Origin: Candidatus Thorarchaeota archaeon MP11T_1
Lineage (GTDB): Archaea; Asgardarchaeota; Thorarchaeia; Thorarchaeales; Thorarchaeaceae
Reading direction: 5' to 3'
NCBI GenBank assembly: GCA_002825515.1
Contig: PJET01000011.1
Coordinates: 1-26,343, forward strand
Length of the DNA: 26,343 nt
The position numbers were made by a program, and so were the translations under genes. The number at the start of each line of letters is the position of its first letter. The stretch's first letter is position 1. This document shows positions 1 to 7,735 of the stretch, piece by piece. The notes below the pieces were generated by a model. The model saw nothing but the letters and a program-made list of their open reading frames with translations. It made no database searches and was not told the DNA's origin.

Positions 1-1
1 C

Positions 2-292
2 GTTCTCCCAGTGGCTCCTGTTGCAGGAGACAATGTCGGAGTCATTGCCTACGCAATTGATCCTTCAGGAGTATCTAATGTTTTGTTAAGTTATACGATT
101 GATGGTATTAATTGGAACTTGATGGACATGAACTTCATCAGTTGTCTGTGTGCTGCAGGGGGGAGGTGGGTTGTTTCATTTGGTCCGGTCGATAATAGCA
201 ATGTTGTGAGATTTTTTGTAACTGCGTATGATGATTCACCGATGTTAAACCACGCAGACTCTCAGATTGTTTCAGTGGAGATTGGAATTTAG
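2..292 (+). CDS. C-terminal fragment of a protein with an Ig-like domain (5' end outside window)
   Basis: The frame is open from the window edge to the TAG at 290-292, so this is the tail of a longer gene. A GTG at position 11 could serve as a start, but the frame reads through it (VLPVAPVAGDNV), so I treat it as internal. The visible roughly 95 residues have the alternating pattern of an immunoglobulin/fibronectin-like beta-sandwich: a strand ending in SYTIDGINW, a glycine turn (AAGGRWVVSF), then VVRFFVTAYDD and a last strand. Such domains are common in secreted or surface-anchored archaeal proteins. No membrane anchor follows the domain, so any anchor lies upstream or is absent. Function cannot be named. 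The next gene starts 88 bp downstream on the same strand. Confidence 0.6.
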   Translation, partial: VLPVAPVAGDNVGVIAYAIDPSGVSNVLLSYTIDGINWNLMDMNFISCLCAAGGRWVVSFGPVDNSNVVRFFVTAYDDSPMLNHADSQIVSVEIGI

Positions 293-367
293 TATCTTGA
301 AGTTAAAGAAAGTTGGTTGAGTTTCTTCAAAGCGGACCCTTAAGTGTGAGTTTCTTTAGAAAATAAT

Positions 368-380
368 TAGTGAGTCACTA
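368..380. repeat. 13-bp perfect palindrome at the peptidase start
   Basis: TAGTGAGTCACTA is a perfect palindrome around a central G. It ends on the A of the ATG at 380 and contains GTGAG (370-374), a possible weak ribosome binding site five bases before the start. It could be an operator half-turn site or a small RNA hairpin hiding the start; chance is also possible at this length. Confidence 0.35.
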
Positions 381-1429
381 TGTCAGAAGAAACATTGGGT
401 CTCCTGAAGACCCTGTCTGCGATTCCGGGGCCTGTTGGAAGAGAGGCATTAGTTCAGGATTTCATTAAAGAACACTTCAAGGAACACTGTGGAAACTTCA
501 TTCAGGATCGGCTTGGAAATGTGATAGGGACATTAGAAGGGGGGATCAAGAAACATTACGCAATTGTGGCTCATGCAGATGAGGTGGGATTCCTTGTTAG
601 TAATATTGATGAGAATGGTTTCTTGCGTGTCAAGTGGAACACGCAAAGCCACATGCCCGACCTCCGTCTATTACCGGGTCAATGGGTTCTAATCATGACC
701 GAGAAAGGATTGATTCCGGGTGTGTTCTGTGTTATGACTGCGCATCTAGCAGGTCCTGAGGGAAAGAATAGGATACCCACATACGAAGAGATTTTCCTAG
801 ATATCGGAGCGAAGAGTGTTGAAGATATTCGAGAGTTAGGCATCAACATTGGTGACCCGGTGATCTATGCCGCACCGGTTGAGAAGCTACTGAATCACCA
901 TGCTTCTGGAAAATCTATGGATGACAGGGTAGGACTTGTAGTGCTTTTGAGAGTCTTGGGGCAATTCGCTAAGGTGCCAAAGGCAAAACGTCCCACCATT
1001 ACGTTTGTTTCTACTGTAATGGAGGAGTTAGGAGCAAGGGGAGCAGCTGTAGTGGCAAAAGGTCTTGATGTAGATTCTGTCATTGTACTAGATATTGGAC
1101 TTGCAGATGATCATCCAGGGACAAAAGGAGAAACTAGTATTGCTTTGGGAAAAGGACCAATTGTCGTGATCAAAGACATTGCAATGCACTACTCCAATGA
1201 GTCGATCCAGAAAATAATCAAGACTGCTGAAACGGAAGAAATACCAATTCAACGGGCAGTGTTTCATTCCTACATGACAGATGGAGTGCAATTTGCTTCT
1301 CATGGACAAGTTGTCTCAGTCTTGGCAGTGCCATGCAGATATTCACACTCTAGTTTTGAAACTGTGAGTCTCCTAGATGTGGACATGACAATACACCTTT
1401 TGATGAAACTACTAGGAGCTAGTTCTTAG
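380..1429 (+). CDS. M42 family metallo-aminopeptidase (TET-like)
   Basis: Cytosolic di-metal aminopeptidase of the M42 family, which in archaea forms dodecameric tetrahedral (TET) particles that trim peptides released by the proteasome. At 349 aa it has the usual family length, and the expected metal and catalytic residues are visible: H65 and D67 in HADEVG (most members have HMDE[IV]G), D181 in SMDDRVG, the E215-E216 pair in VMEELGARGA, D238 in VLDIGLADDHPG, and H323 in CRYSHSSFE. The N-terminal GPVGREALVQDFI and DRLGNVIG segments also fit the family. ATG 380 is chosen because it follows a GTGAG and gives the normal N-terminus. Substrate preference (acidic, hydrophobic or basic N-termini) cannot be read from sequence. 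The gene converges on the next one with an 11-bp overlap of the 3' ends. Confidence 0.93.
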   Translation: MSEETLGLLKTLSAIPGPVGREALVQDFIKEHFKEHCGNFIQDRLGNVIGTLEGGIKKHYAIVAHADEVGFLVSNIDENGFLRVKWNTQSHMPDLRLLPGQWVLIMTEKGLIPGVFCVMTAHLAGPEGKNRIPTYEEIFLDIGAKSVEDIRELGINIGDPVIYAAPVEKLLNHHASGKSMDDRVGLVVLLRVLGQFAKVPKAKRPTITFVSTVMEELGARGAAVVAKGLDVDSVIVLDIGLADDHPGTKGETSIALGKGPIVVIKDIAMHYSNESIQKIIKTAETEEIPIQRAVFHSYMTDGVQFASHGQVVSVLAVPCRYSHSSFETVSLLDVDMTIHLLMKLLGASS

Positions 1430-1853
1430 CAGATCTATTGACCAAAGACTCAACACGTACTTTCATGCTTTCTCGTCTCAAAACCACAACTTCAGACCCT
1501 TTACTGATAGTACCAACATCACAACGAGCCTCCCAAATCTCAGCACCGACCCTAATTTTTCCAGCAATTTGTGTGACTTCTTCGATTACTGTCCCCGTCA
1601 TTCCTTCTAATTCATAGAAAGGTCTAGCTTCATCCAAGAGAGATGGGTAGACTAGGTAGTATTTTGCAGCGACAAAAACTGCAGCGCCAATTACCAACAG
1701 AACAGTGGCAACCAGAAACCATTCAGGTTTAAAGATATATACTATCCACATGGCAATAGGGATTAGAACTAACTCGTCTATTGTTATAGCAATGAATTTG
1801 GCTCTTGGTGAGAAATCTACCACTTTTTCACTTCCTATTTCTTGAGCTTTCAT
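1419..1853 (-). CDS. short NfeD-like membrane protein
   Basis: Small membrane protein of the NfeD C-terminal-domain type. From the chosen ATG at 1853 it is 144 aa: a short cytosolic start (MKAQEIGSEKVVDFSPRAKF), two adjacent membrane spans (ITIDELVLIPIAMWIVYIF and FLVATVLLVIGAAVFVAAKYYLV), then a small beta-barrel (OB fold) with GMTGTVIEE, AGKIRVGAEIWEARC and GSEVVVLRRESMKVRVESL. That order is typical of the short NfeD class, which usually works with stomatin/SPFH proteins in membrane microdomains; no stomatin gene is seen nearby. ATG 1859 is almost as good. The frame is open back to 1979, but that would add an unlikely cysteine-containing leader overlapping the divergent gene. Confidence 0.75.
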   Translation of the reverse strand: MKAQEIGSEKVVDFSPRAKFIAITIDELVLIPIAMWIVYIFKPEWFLVATVLLVIGAAVFVAAKYYLVYPSLLDEARPFYELEGMTGTVIEEVTQIAGKIRVGAEIWEARCDVGTISKGSEVVVLRRESMKVRVESLVNRSAKN

Positions 1854-1963
1854 TTGCATGAAATGAAAAAAAGCTTTGCAACTTGGAAGACCATTTATCC
1901 TATATTGGATAGATAGCACGATTGAAAAGGAGAACATAATGCCGCAAATATTGTGACCATTTC
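1854..1963. promoter_or_regulatory. divergent intergenic region between NfeD-like and MFS genes
   Basis: About 110 bp separate two genes read away from each other, so both promoters must lie here. The stretch is AT-rich, with candidate TATA-like tracts, but I cannot pick one TATA box with confidence and see no ribosome binding site for either start. Confidence 0.4.
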
Positions 1964-3085
1964 TTGAAGACTGAAACAATCCAAATCATGGCTGGAGCAG
2001 CCCTGCTGTCAGCTTTTACCTATGTTCCGCTACTTGCAAGAGAGACACTTGGTATTTCAGAACTTCTTGTAACCATTATTGTGGGTGGATATGCAACGGC
2101 CTCATTCATTTCTTCATACATTTTTGGCCGAGCAGGGGATGTTTATGGTAGGAGGATAGTAATTAGACTTGGTCTTCTTCTATCTATGATTAGTTTTGGA
2201 TTACTTATGGTATCTTCAAGCTTTGAAGCACTGTTCTTTGTGAGAGTAATAAACGGGTTTTGTATTGGTATGTATCCCGGTGCTCTTGCCGCGTATGCAT
2301 TTGAATCAAAGATGAAAATGGGAAGATTTGCTACTTGGGGAGCAGCAGGGTGGGGTGCGGGTACTCTCTTTGCAGGTTATGCTGCAGGATTTAACATCTA
2401 CTACGCGTTTCTCATGTCTACGATTTTCTTAGCTATTGCTTTTGGGACAGCACTTGCACTCCCTCCAATGAAACGGGAGATGGTGAATGTCCCTTGGTTT
2501 CCGATTGAAACATTCAGACGAAATGCGTCAATTTACTTGGCAGTTTTTATTCGCCATAGTAGTGCTTTCGCGATTTGGACTCTATGGCCGTTGTTTCTCT
2601 ACGATTTGGGAGCGGATCCTTTCTCAATAGCAATCGTGCAAGCAACAAATGCGGTTGCGCAGGTCTTCTTCATGGCTACTGTAACAGATCGTATGAACAG
2701 TAAGAAACTTGTGGCAATTGGACTTATTTCATCTGCAGCCACCTTTGCATGGTTTACATTTGCTCGCAACATCGTTGAGATACTACCTTCTCAACTTCTA
2801 CTCGGGTTCGCATGGGCAACGCTCTATGTTGGAGCGTTGAAGTATGTGACTGAGAATAACAAAGAAAGATCGACTGCTGTGGGACTTCTTCAGTCAATGT
2901 TGTCATTGTCGGGAGTTGTTGGTCCAATAGTGGCCGCAATAATTTATTCAATCATCCCTGGATACACGCCCATCATGTTCTATGCTGTAGGAATGTCTCT
3001 TCTCGCCTATGTAATATTCTGGTGGAGCAACCGTAATGGCGAACGACAACTTGTTTCAGAAGACATAGAGTTTGATTTTACATAA
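1964..3085 (+). CDS. MFS family transporter
   Basis: Major facilitator superfamily permease, 373 aa, with about 11-12 hydrophobic spans. The diagnostic motif A loop between spans 2 and 3 is clear: GRAGDVYGRRIVIR (G-x-x-x-D-x-x-G-R-R-x type). The second half repeats the fold with a weaker loop, TDRMNSKKLVAIG. The substrate cannot be told; the pattern resembles drug/sugar-efflux type MFS proteins. The only starts available after the upstream in-frame stop are TTG 1964 and ATG 1988. TTG is preferred because ATG 1988 would cut into the first membrane span. There is no visible Shine-Dalgarno, so the message may be leaderless, or the very short N-terminus may hide a sequencing error. Confidence 0.85.
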   Translation: MKTETIQIMAGAALLSAFTYVPLLARETLGISELLVTIIVGGYATASFISSYIFGRAGDVYGRRIVIRLGLLLSMISFGLLMVSSSFEALFFVRVINGFCIGMYPGALAAYAFESKMKMGRFATWGAAGWGAGTLFAGYAAGFNIYYAFLMSTIFLAIAFGTALALPPMKREMVNVPWFPIETFRRNASIYLAVFIRHSSAFAIWTLWPLFLYDLGADPFSIAIVQATNAVAQVFFMATVTDRMNSKKLVAIGLISSAATFAWFTFARNIVEILPSQLLLGFAWATLYVGALKYVTENNKERSTAVGLLQSMLSLSGVVGPIVAAIIYSIIPGYTPIMFYAVGMSLLAYVIFWWSNRNGERQLVSEDIEFDFT

Positions 3086-3159
3086 ACTGAAAACAAATTT
3101 GCGCTGTTGGATTTGTCAATATACTCTCAATAGTTCAACATTCTGTGAGCGTTTGTTCT

Positions 3160-3999
3160 ATGTACATTAGAAAGATGTCAAAACAGGATATCGATTTTGC
3201 ACTATCTCTAACAGCAGAAGAGGGCTGGGGAAGTATTGAGCTAGATTTTGAAGAATTATTATCTTTTGATTCTCAAGGCTGTTTCATCGCAGAAATTAAT
3301 GACCAGCCTATTGGGATGGTCTGTACTACACCATACAACAGTTTTGGGTTCGTAAGCAACCTTATTGTGTTGAGAACACATAGAGACAAAAAGCTTGGGA
3401 CTTTGTTGATGAAGCATGCTCTTGAGTATCTAGAGAGGAAAAATGTGACAGCACATCTACTCGATGGAGTCCTGAAGGCAATATCTTTGTATGAAAGATT
3501 TGGTTTCGAAAAGAAACACAAGTCTTTGCGTCTTGAGGGTCACATTGAACCAAAAGAGTCAGAAGATGTCAGATACATGACGCGCACAGATTTGGATGAT
3601 ATAGATCAATTTGACAGTAAGTTCTTTGGAGCGAGTCGAAAAAGGTTCATTGCGTCTAGACTGAAACACTTCCCGAAGCTCTGCAAAGTGATAGACCTTA
3701 ATGGAGATATAGAAGGTTACATCATGGGTACTGAAAGACATGGTTTCATTAGAATTGGTCCGTGGGTTATGAATAAAAATCACGAACAAGCGGAGGATTT
3801 GTTGAGAGATTTTGCCTCAGAGGTCAATGGTATGCCCCTGCAGATTGGCGTTCTAGAGAATAATAGAAGAGCACTCACGATTTTACAGAAACATGAGTTT
3901 GTACAGAAAAGCTTCTCATGGAGGATGATGAGAGGTGTTAAAGGCAACTGGACATTCTCAGACCATCTCTATGCGATATGCTCTGCTGCACGTGGATAG
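3160..3999 (+). CDS. double GNAT-domain N-acetyltransferase
   Basis: Predicted acetyl-CoA dependent N-acetyltransferase with two GNAT folds in tandem. The N-terminal one (about residues 1-135) has the beta-strand pair around CFIAEINDQPIGMV, the acetyl-CoA strand GFVSNLIVLRTHR, and the terminal ALEYLERK, ISLYERFGFEKK segment. Its pyrophosphate loop is RDKKLG where R/Q-x-x-G-x-G/A is usual, so the first glycine is lysine. The C-terminal half (GYIMGTERHGFIRIGPW, then VLENNRRALTILQKHEFV, SWRMMRG) matches the second GNAT-like domain seen in such fusions, also without a clean glycine loop. Substrate unknown. ATG 3160 is chosen; an in-frame GTG at 3145 adds five residues. It converges on the ABC operon with 17 bp between stops. 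Confidence 0.82.
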   Translation: MYIRKMSKQDIDFALSLTAEEGWGSIELDFEELLSFDSQGCFIAEINDQPIGMVCTTPYNSFGFVSNLIVLRTHRDKKLGTLLMKHALEYLERKNVTAHLLDGVLKAISLYERFGFEKKHKSLRLEGHIEPKESEDVRYMTRTDLDDIDQFDSKFFGASRKRFIASRLKHFPKLCKVIDLNGDIEGYIMGTERHGFIRIGPWVMNKNHEQAEDLLRDFASEVNGMPLQIGVLENNRRALTILQKHEFVQKSFSWRMMRGVKGNWTFSDHLYAICSAARG

Positions 4000-4016
4000 A
4001 TTACTAGTCCGAAGTA

Positions 4017-5186
4017 TCATCTTCTCCTGCGACGTTTGAGATTCTCTAACTTCTGACCCGCATCCACTCGCGACAGTCTACCAGCCAAGATTGGTGAGAT
4101 GATCACAAAAACGATGGCAAAAATACCAATGACACTCAAATCAACAGCTAAGGTTCCATAGCTTCCCTCAACGAACATTCTGATGAGACTACGATACACA
4201 TTGGCTATTGGTAAATACTCATTGATTGTGCCAAATGTCACTCCAACTAGCTCTAGTGGGGCAATCCCTCCACCAACTATCCAATAGAAAAGACCACTAA
4301 GTGCTGCTAATGGGACCATGAATACAGAGTTTCGGAGGATTGCTCCAAGTATAAGTCCAATTCCTGAACAGAATAGGGACAACAGAAGGGTGAGAGAGAG
4401 GAATATAACAAAATCACCATTAGGCCAGACTCTGAACATTAGGTAGCTTAGACCAAGGATTATTGGAGGTGCAATGTAGCTTATTACTACGCCGCTCAGC
4501 ATCTTTCCGAGAAAAATTGAGTGGGGGGACTGATTAGACAGGTTAAGTTCGTCCCAAGTGTCCTGTTCAAACTCTTGTGTCAATGCAGATCCAGCACCAA
4601 AAATAGCACCCAACATAATTGCGTAGAGAGTGATTGTCCATGCCATATAGGCTAAACGAGGTGGAGTGAAGGTACGGAGATTCTCAACCTCAAATGTGAC
4701 CGGTGAGTCTTGGTCGAGATATCTCTGGTAGAATAAATCGAGCTTGCGAATCACAGGCATTCGGAGGTTCTTTGTCAAGTCTTCATGAACATTGGCTACT
4801 CGAATGTGAACGGAAGTGGATTCATTATGAGATAATGCATATTCGAAACCCGTTGGAATTGTGATTACAAGAAGAATATCACCATTCTCAAATAGCTGTG
4901 ATGCGCTTTCTGCATCCATCTCGATGGGGACAAGTCTAGGAGGAATTGGGTCATATTCTTCAAGAATTTCAATGAATCCATTTGTAAAAACGCCTGGACT
5001 CTGTTCTTCAACAACCAGTGCCACCTCTACTCCTGACCCATAGTAGGCCCCGCCCATCAATAGAGTAAAAGCTGCAAAGAACAGGATGGGAAGAAGAATA
5101 ACGAGTGACAGCTTGCGGGGATTTCTTTTCCATACCCTCATTTCTTTCAGGAAGCTGGCTTTCATGACTCTTAGAGACTGGTTCAC
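4017..5186 (-). CDS. ABC-2 type exporter permease (second permease of operon)
   Basis: Membrane subunit of an ABC-2 type exporter, 389 aa. Layout is the classic one: cytosolic start with KEMRVWKRNPRKL, a first span (LVILLPILFFAAFTLLMGG), a large extracellular domain of about 140 residues, then five to six spans from about residue 170 (MAWTITLYAIMLGAIFGAG through IGIFAIVFVIISPILAG), ending in a basic KRRRRR tail. The conserved ABC-2 helix with EFEQDTWDELNLSNQSP after the second span fits the coupling region. The start is GTG 5186, overlapping the upstream permease stop as GTGA, which implies translational coupling; ATG 5165 is an alternative. It most likely forms a heterodimer with the permease at 5183-6316, driven by the ATPase at 6318-7271. 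Substrate unknown. Confidence 0.88.
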   Translation of the reverse strand: MNQSLRVMKASFLKEMRVWKRNPRKLSLVILLPILFFAAFTLLMGGAYYGSGVEVALVVEEQSPGVFTNGFIEILEEYDPIPPRLVPIEMDAESASQLFENGDILLVITIPTGFEYALSHNESTSVHIRVANVHEDLTKNLRMPVIRKLDLFYQRYLDQDSPVTFEVENLRTFTPPRLAYMAWTITLYAIMLGAIFGAGSALTQEFEQDTWDELNLSNQSPHSIFLGKMLSGVVISYIAPPIILGLSYLMFRVWPNGDFVIFLSLTLLLSLFCSGIGLILGAILRNSVFMVPLAALSGLFYWIVGGGIAPLELVGVTFGTINEYLPIANVYRSLIRMFVEGSYGTLAVDLSVIGIFAIVFVIISPILAGRLSRVDAGQKLENLKRRRRR

Positions 5187-6316
5187 GAGCGCTCAACCTC
5201 CCTTTTCATTAGACGAGTCACAACAACTGTTAGCACTAGCCAAGTGCCAAGGAGGTATAGCACACTAGGCCAAAGGCCAAGGAGTGTATCGGAGAAGAAG
5301 ACACGGGCCCAGAGACCAATAGAATGTGCGGGGGGTAGAACAAGAAGAATGACTCTCAGAGAGAAAGGTGTAAGTCCAATCGGAGCAAGCCCTCCACCAC
5401 CGAGAAAACAAACTATCGTTAATAGGACAGCCGCAAGTAATGATTGCTCCCTATTTCTTGCTTTCATACCTATCAATTCACCTAGAGGAACAAGAGCAAG
5501 AGTTGTTAGAATGAGAATCACGAGAAGTGTGAGTAGATTTCCTACCGGGAATACATTCATACTAAGAGTAATGACAGGTATTGTTATCAAGAGTGCTAAG
5601 AACGATCGAGGGATAGCTGCGATGGTTCGCCCAATCGCAATGGCAAGTCTTGGCGTGGGAGAGTTCAAGATGTCATGAATCGCTCCAGTTTCAAACTCCG
5701 TAGCGGTCAACATAGCTTGGCTTGCTAAAGCACAGGTCATGAGTGATAAGAGTAGTCCAACTGCACCCATATATGCAAGATTGGATGGAGTCGAAGGCAA
5801 GAACAACGTTTCATCCAATGCAATGAGAGCAGCAGACTGGTCAAACTCGGGAGCAATTGCTCCTTGATTATACAAGAGCACTGCAGCTTCTATTCGGTGA
5901 ACGTAGTTCTTAACAACATCATCATTGGCATTATTGATGAAGAGTACCACAACGCCCTTCTGTCCAGCGCTTATGTTTGCTCCAAATCCTTCAGGAATCA
6001 AAATGTAACCAATCAGCTGAGTAGACTGGTAGAGTTCAGAAGCGGTTTCCAAGTCGTATCTCTCAATACTGAACCAAGTATGATTGGTCGTTGAAACCAT
6101 GTTCTCAATTATACCAGCCATGTCATTTGCTTCGGCTGATGAGTCTTGAACAACAAGACCACAGGCAAAAGACTCACCACCACCTACAGAGGTCCACATG
6201 ATTGAGTAGACAAGAAGAAAGACGAATGGGATGATAAGGCTAGGAGCAAGGAATCGTGGATCACGCTTAGCTTGCTTCAAATCCTTCTTCACTATTGCGG
6301 CAATCTCACGGAGCAT
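5183..6316 (-). CDS. ABC-2 type exporter permease (first permease of operon)
   Basis: Membrane subunit, 377 aa, paralogous in layout to the following gene. It begins with REIAAIVKKDLKQAKRDPRFL, the usual cytosolic ABC-2 start, then span 1 (LIIPFVFLLVYSIMW), an extracellular domain of about 140 residues, and five to six spans (MGAVGLLLSLMTCALASQA to LYLLGTWLVLTVVVTRLM). The coupling stretch EFETGAIHDILNSPTPRLA follows span 2, parallel to EFEQDTWDELNLSNQSP in its partner. ATG 6316 lies one base after the ATPase stop, and its own stop overlaps the next start by four bases. Two different permeases with one ATPase suggest an asymmetric exporter, as in antibiotic, lipid or daunorubicin-type ABC systems. 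Confidence 0.88.
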   Translation of the reverse strand: MLREIAAIVKKDLKQAKRDPRFLAPSLIIPFVFLLVYSIMWTSVGGGESFACGLVVQDSSAEANDMAGIIENMVSTTNHTWFSIERYDLETASELYQSTQLIGYILIPEGFGANISAGQKGVVVLFINNANDDVVKNYVHRIEAAVLLYNQGAIAPEFDQSAALIALDETLFLPSTPSNLAYMGAVGLLLSLMTCALASQAMLTATEFETGAIHDILNSPTPRLAIAIGRTIAAIPRSFLALLITIPVITLSMNVFPVGNLLTLLVILILTTLALVPLGELIGMKARNREQSLLAAVLLTIVCFLGGGGLAPIGLTPFSLRVILLVLPPAHSIGLWARVFFSDTLLGLWPSVLYLLGTWLVLTVVVTRLMKREVERS

Positions 6317-6317
6317 G

Positions 6318-7271
6318 TTAATCCCTCAATATTGAGCCAGTAATTGCTAGAAACACATCACCTAGAGACGGTTCTCTCATTGATGTTTGTTTCACAACTA
6401 GTCCACTTTCAGATAGTCGACTAATTACAAGTGGCAAGTCGGAGTGCCCGGCTTGACTGCGAATCCAAGCAGTGCGAGGTCCTCCATTCAATGGGTCGGA
6501 AACCTTCTCCACCTCGAGCTTGAGCTTTTCCGCAAGCCAATCAGACCCTAGTTTAGAATCCATTCCCTCAATCAACACCTCAATTAGATAATCTCCAACA
6601 TATTCACGCTTCAATTCACTAGGAGTTCCAGTAGCAACAAGTCGCCCGTTATCAATTACAATCACACGATCAGCTAAAGCTTCTGCCTCATCCATATAGT
6701 TAGTACAGAACAGAACAGTACGACCTTCATCCTTCATCTTACGTACTTGGTTCCAGATTAAATTTCTACTCTGAACATCCACGCCCAAAGACATCTCATC
6801 AAGTATTAGGAGTTCCGAGTCATGAAGTATGGAACGAACAAGTGCAAGCCGTCGTTTCATTCCACCAGAGTATGTCTTCACAAGATCATTCTTACGATGC
6901 GTTAGTCCAGCAAGTTCAAGCATTCTAGTTATACGGTTGTTTACCTCTTCCTTTGGGACACCATATATTTCTGCATGATACTCTAGCGATTCATATGCAG
7001 TCAGGTCTTGATAGAGTGCAGTTTCTTGTGGCATGAATCCAATTAGCTTGCGAATTGCTTCAAGATTCTCTGTCACCTCATATCCAGAGACCTTCACACT
7101 ACCTGAAGTCGGTTTCAATATTCCAGTAATTAGTTTGACCGTAGTCGATTTTCCAGCCCCATTAGGACCTAAAAGACCGATAATCTCTCCTTGTTCGACT
7201 GAGAAAGAGAGTTTCTCCAAAGCTTTGTGACCACCCTTGTAGATATGCGTGAGATTTGAAACTTCAACCAT
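6318..7271 (-). CDS. ABC transporter ATP-binding protein
   Basis: ATPase subunit of the exporter, 317 aa, first gene of the operon. Visible motifs: Walker A GPNGAGKST (35-43), Q-loop Q82 in FMPQETALYQ, signature YSGGMKRR (134-141), Walker B LLILDE (154-159) and D-loop SLGVD. The switch position, normally His in TTHYMDEAE, is Asn191 in FCTNYMDEAE; relatives of the DrrA type often carry Gln here, so activity may persist. Residues after about 220 form the extra C-terminal domain common in exporter ATPases. ATG 7271 is chosen. A TATA-like TAATTATTG (minus strand, 7295-7303) lies about 28 bp upstream, which suits a leaderless message. Confidence 0.93.
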   Translation of the reverse strand: MVEVSNLTHIYKGGHKALEKLSFSVEQGEIIGLLGPNGAGKSTTVKLITGILKPTSGSVKVSGYEVTENLEAIRKLIGFMPQETALYQDLTAYESLEYHAEIYGVPKEEVNNRITRMLELAGLTHRKNDLVKTYSGGMKRRLALVRSILHDSELLILDEMSLGVDVQSRNLIWNQVRKMKDEGRTVLFCTNYMDEAEALADRVIVIDNGRLVATGTPSELKREYVGDYLIEVLIEGMDSKLGSDWLAEKLKLEVEKVSDPLNGGPRTAWIRSQAGHSDLPLVISRLSESGLVVKQTSMREPSLGDVFLAITGSILRD

Positions 7272-7358
7272 TGAGGTCAGCTAGATCACCTATGCAATAA
7301 TTACAGCCATAGAACATAGATTTGGTGTCACGAGAGGAGTAACAAAGCATACTTCTTT

Positions 7359-7392
7359 ATGACATGATGAGTCAATCCAATCATCATGTCAT
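7359..7392. promoter_or_regulatory. 12-bp perfect inverted repeat, likely operator
   Basis: ATGACATGATGA (7359-7370) and its exact reverse complement TCATCATGTCAT (7381-7392) are separated by 10 bp. Half-site centres are 22 bp apart, about two helical turns, fitting a dimeric regulator on one face. The right arm covers the ATG (7386) of the small winged-helix gene and the left arm abuts a TTTAT tract (7356-7360) that may be its TATA element. Occupancy would block that gene, and perhaps affect the divergent exporter operon. Confidence 0.6.
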
Positions 7393-7661
7393 TGGAGTTC
7401 TTGACTCGTTCAGAGGTAAGAGAGGTCTTGTTTGAATTGATGTGGGGCGATCGATTTGAAAGAGACCTGAAGACTAAAGCTTCCTCGGATGAAGAGTTCT
7501 CTGAGATTAGAGATAGACTTCTCAAAGATGAAATCGTCTATCAGTTCCGAGGCGAGAATGATGCACCATATCTGTCTTTGACAGATAAAGGTGTAGCAAT
7601 CATTAACAGACTGTATGAGATTGAGCGTATTCTTGAAGGCGAAGATATCGACGCTGACTAG
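7386..7661 (+). CDS. small winged-helix-like regulator (hypothetical)
   Basis: Protein of 91 aa with no clear family name. The sequence reads as a compact winged helix: SLEFLTRSEVREVLFELMW (helix 1), helices through RFERDLKTKASSDEEFSEIRDRLLKDEI, a two-strand wing VYQFRGENDAPYLSLTDKG, and a final helix VAIINRLYEIERIL. The ending YLSLTDKGVAIINRL is typical of archaeal PadR/MarR-like wing-plus-helix modules. ATG 7386 is the only usable start because an in-frame stop lies at 7365. The gene faces away from the ABC exporter operon with about 114 bp between, and its start sits inside a perfect inverted repeat. Autoregulation and control of the exporter are therefore reasonable inferences, not observations. 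Confidence 0.7.
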   Translation: MSLEFLTRSEVREVLFELMWGDRFERDLKTKASSDEEFSEIRDRLLKDEIVYQFRGENDAPYLSLTDKGVAIINRLYEIERILEGEDIDAD

Positions 7662-7670
7662 AGGGTAATC

Positions 7671-7689
7671 TGTCACTCCTAAAGTGACA
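7671..7689. promoter_or_regulatory. palindrome TGTCACT-N5-AGTGACA, operator candidate
   Basis: Perfect 7-bp arms (7671-7677 and 7683-7689) separated by CCTAA sit directly before the TATA-like tract of the TrmB gene. The core resembles the TATCAC-N5-GTGATA element known for Thermococcales TrmB-like regulators, but with N7 between the six-base cores. It could also be a 3' hairpin of the gene ending at 7661. Confidence 0.5.
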
Positions 7690-7693
7690 AGAG

Positions 7694-7701
7694 ATTTAAA
7701 A
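7694..7701 (+). promoter_or_regulatory. TATA box of the TrmB-family gene
   Basis: ATTTAAAA is centred about 38 bp before the ATG at 7736, with no Shine-Dalgarno between. That places the transcription start roughly 10-15 bases before the ATG, giving a leaderless or near-leaderless message. Confidence 0.5.
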
Positions 7702-7735
7702 TTCTCCAGAGCACAATAGTATTCTTGGGATTAGA

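Noticed and set aside
1854..1979. N-terminal extension of the NfeD-like protein to position 1979
   Set aside because: The extra residues are not conserved-looking, overlap the divergent transporter start, and would leave no room for promoters.
5244..5678. 144-codon plus-strand frame inside the ABC permease gene
   Set aside because: Arg/Thr/Ser-rich antisense shadow of membrane spans. The minus frame is a clear ABC-2 permease.
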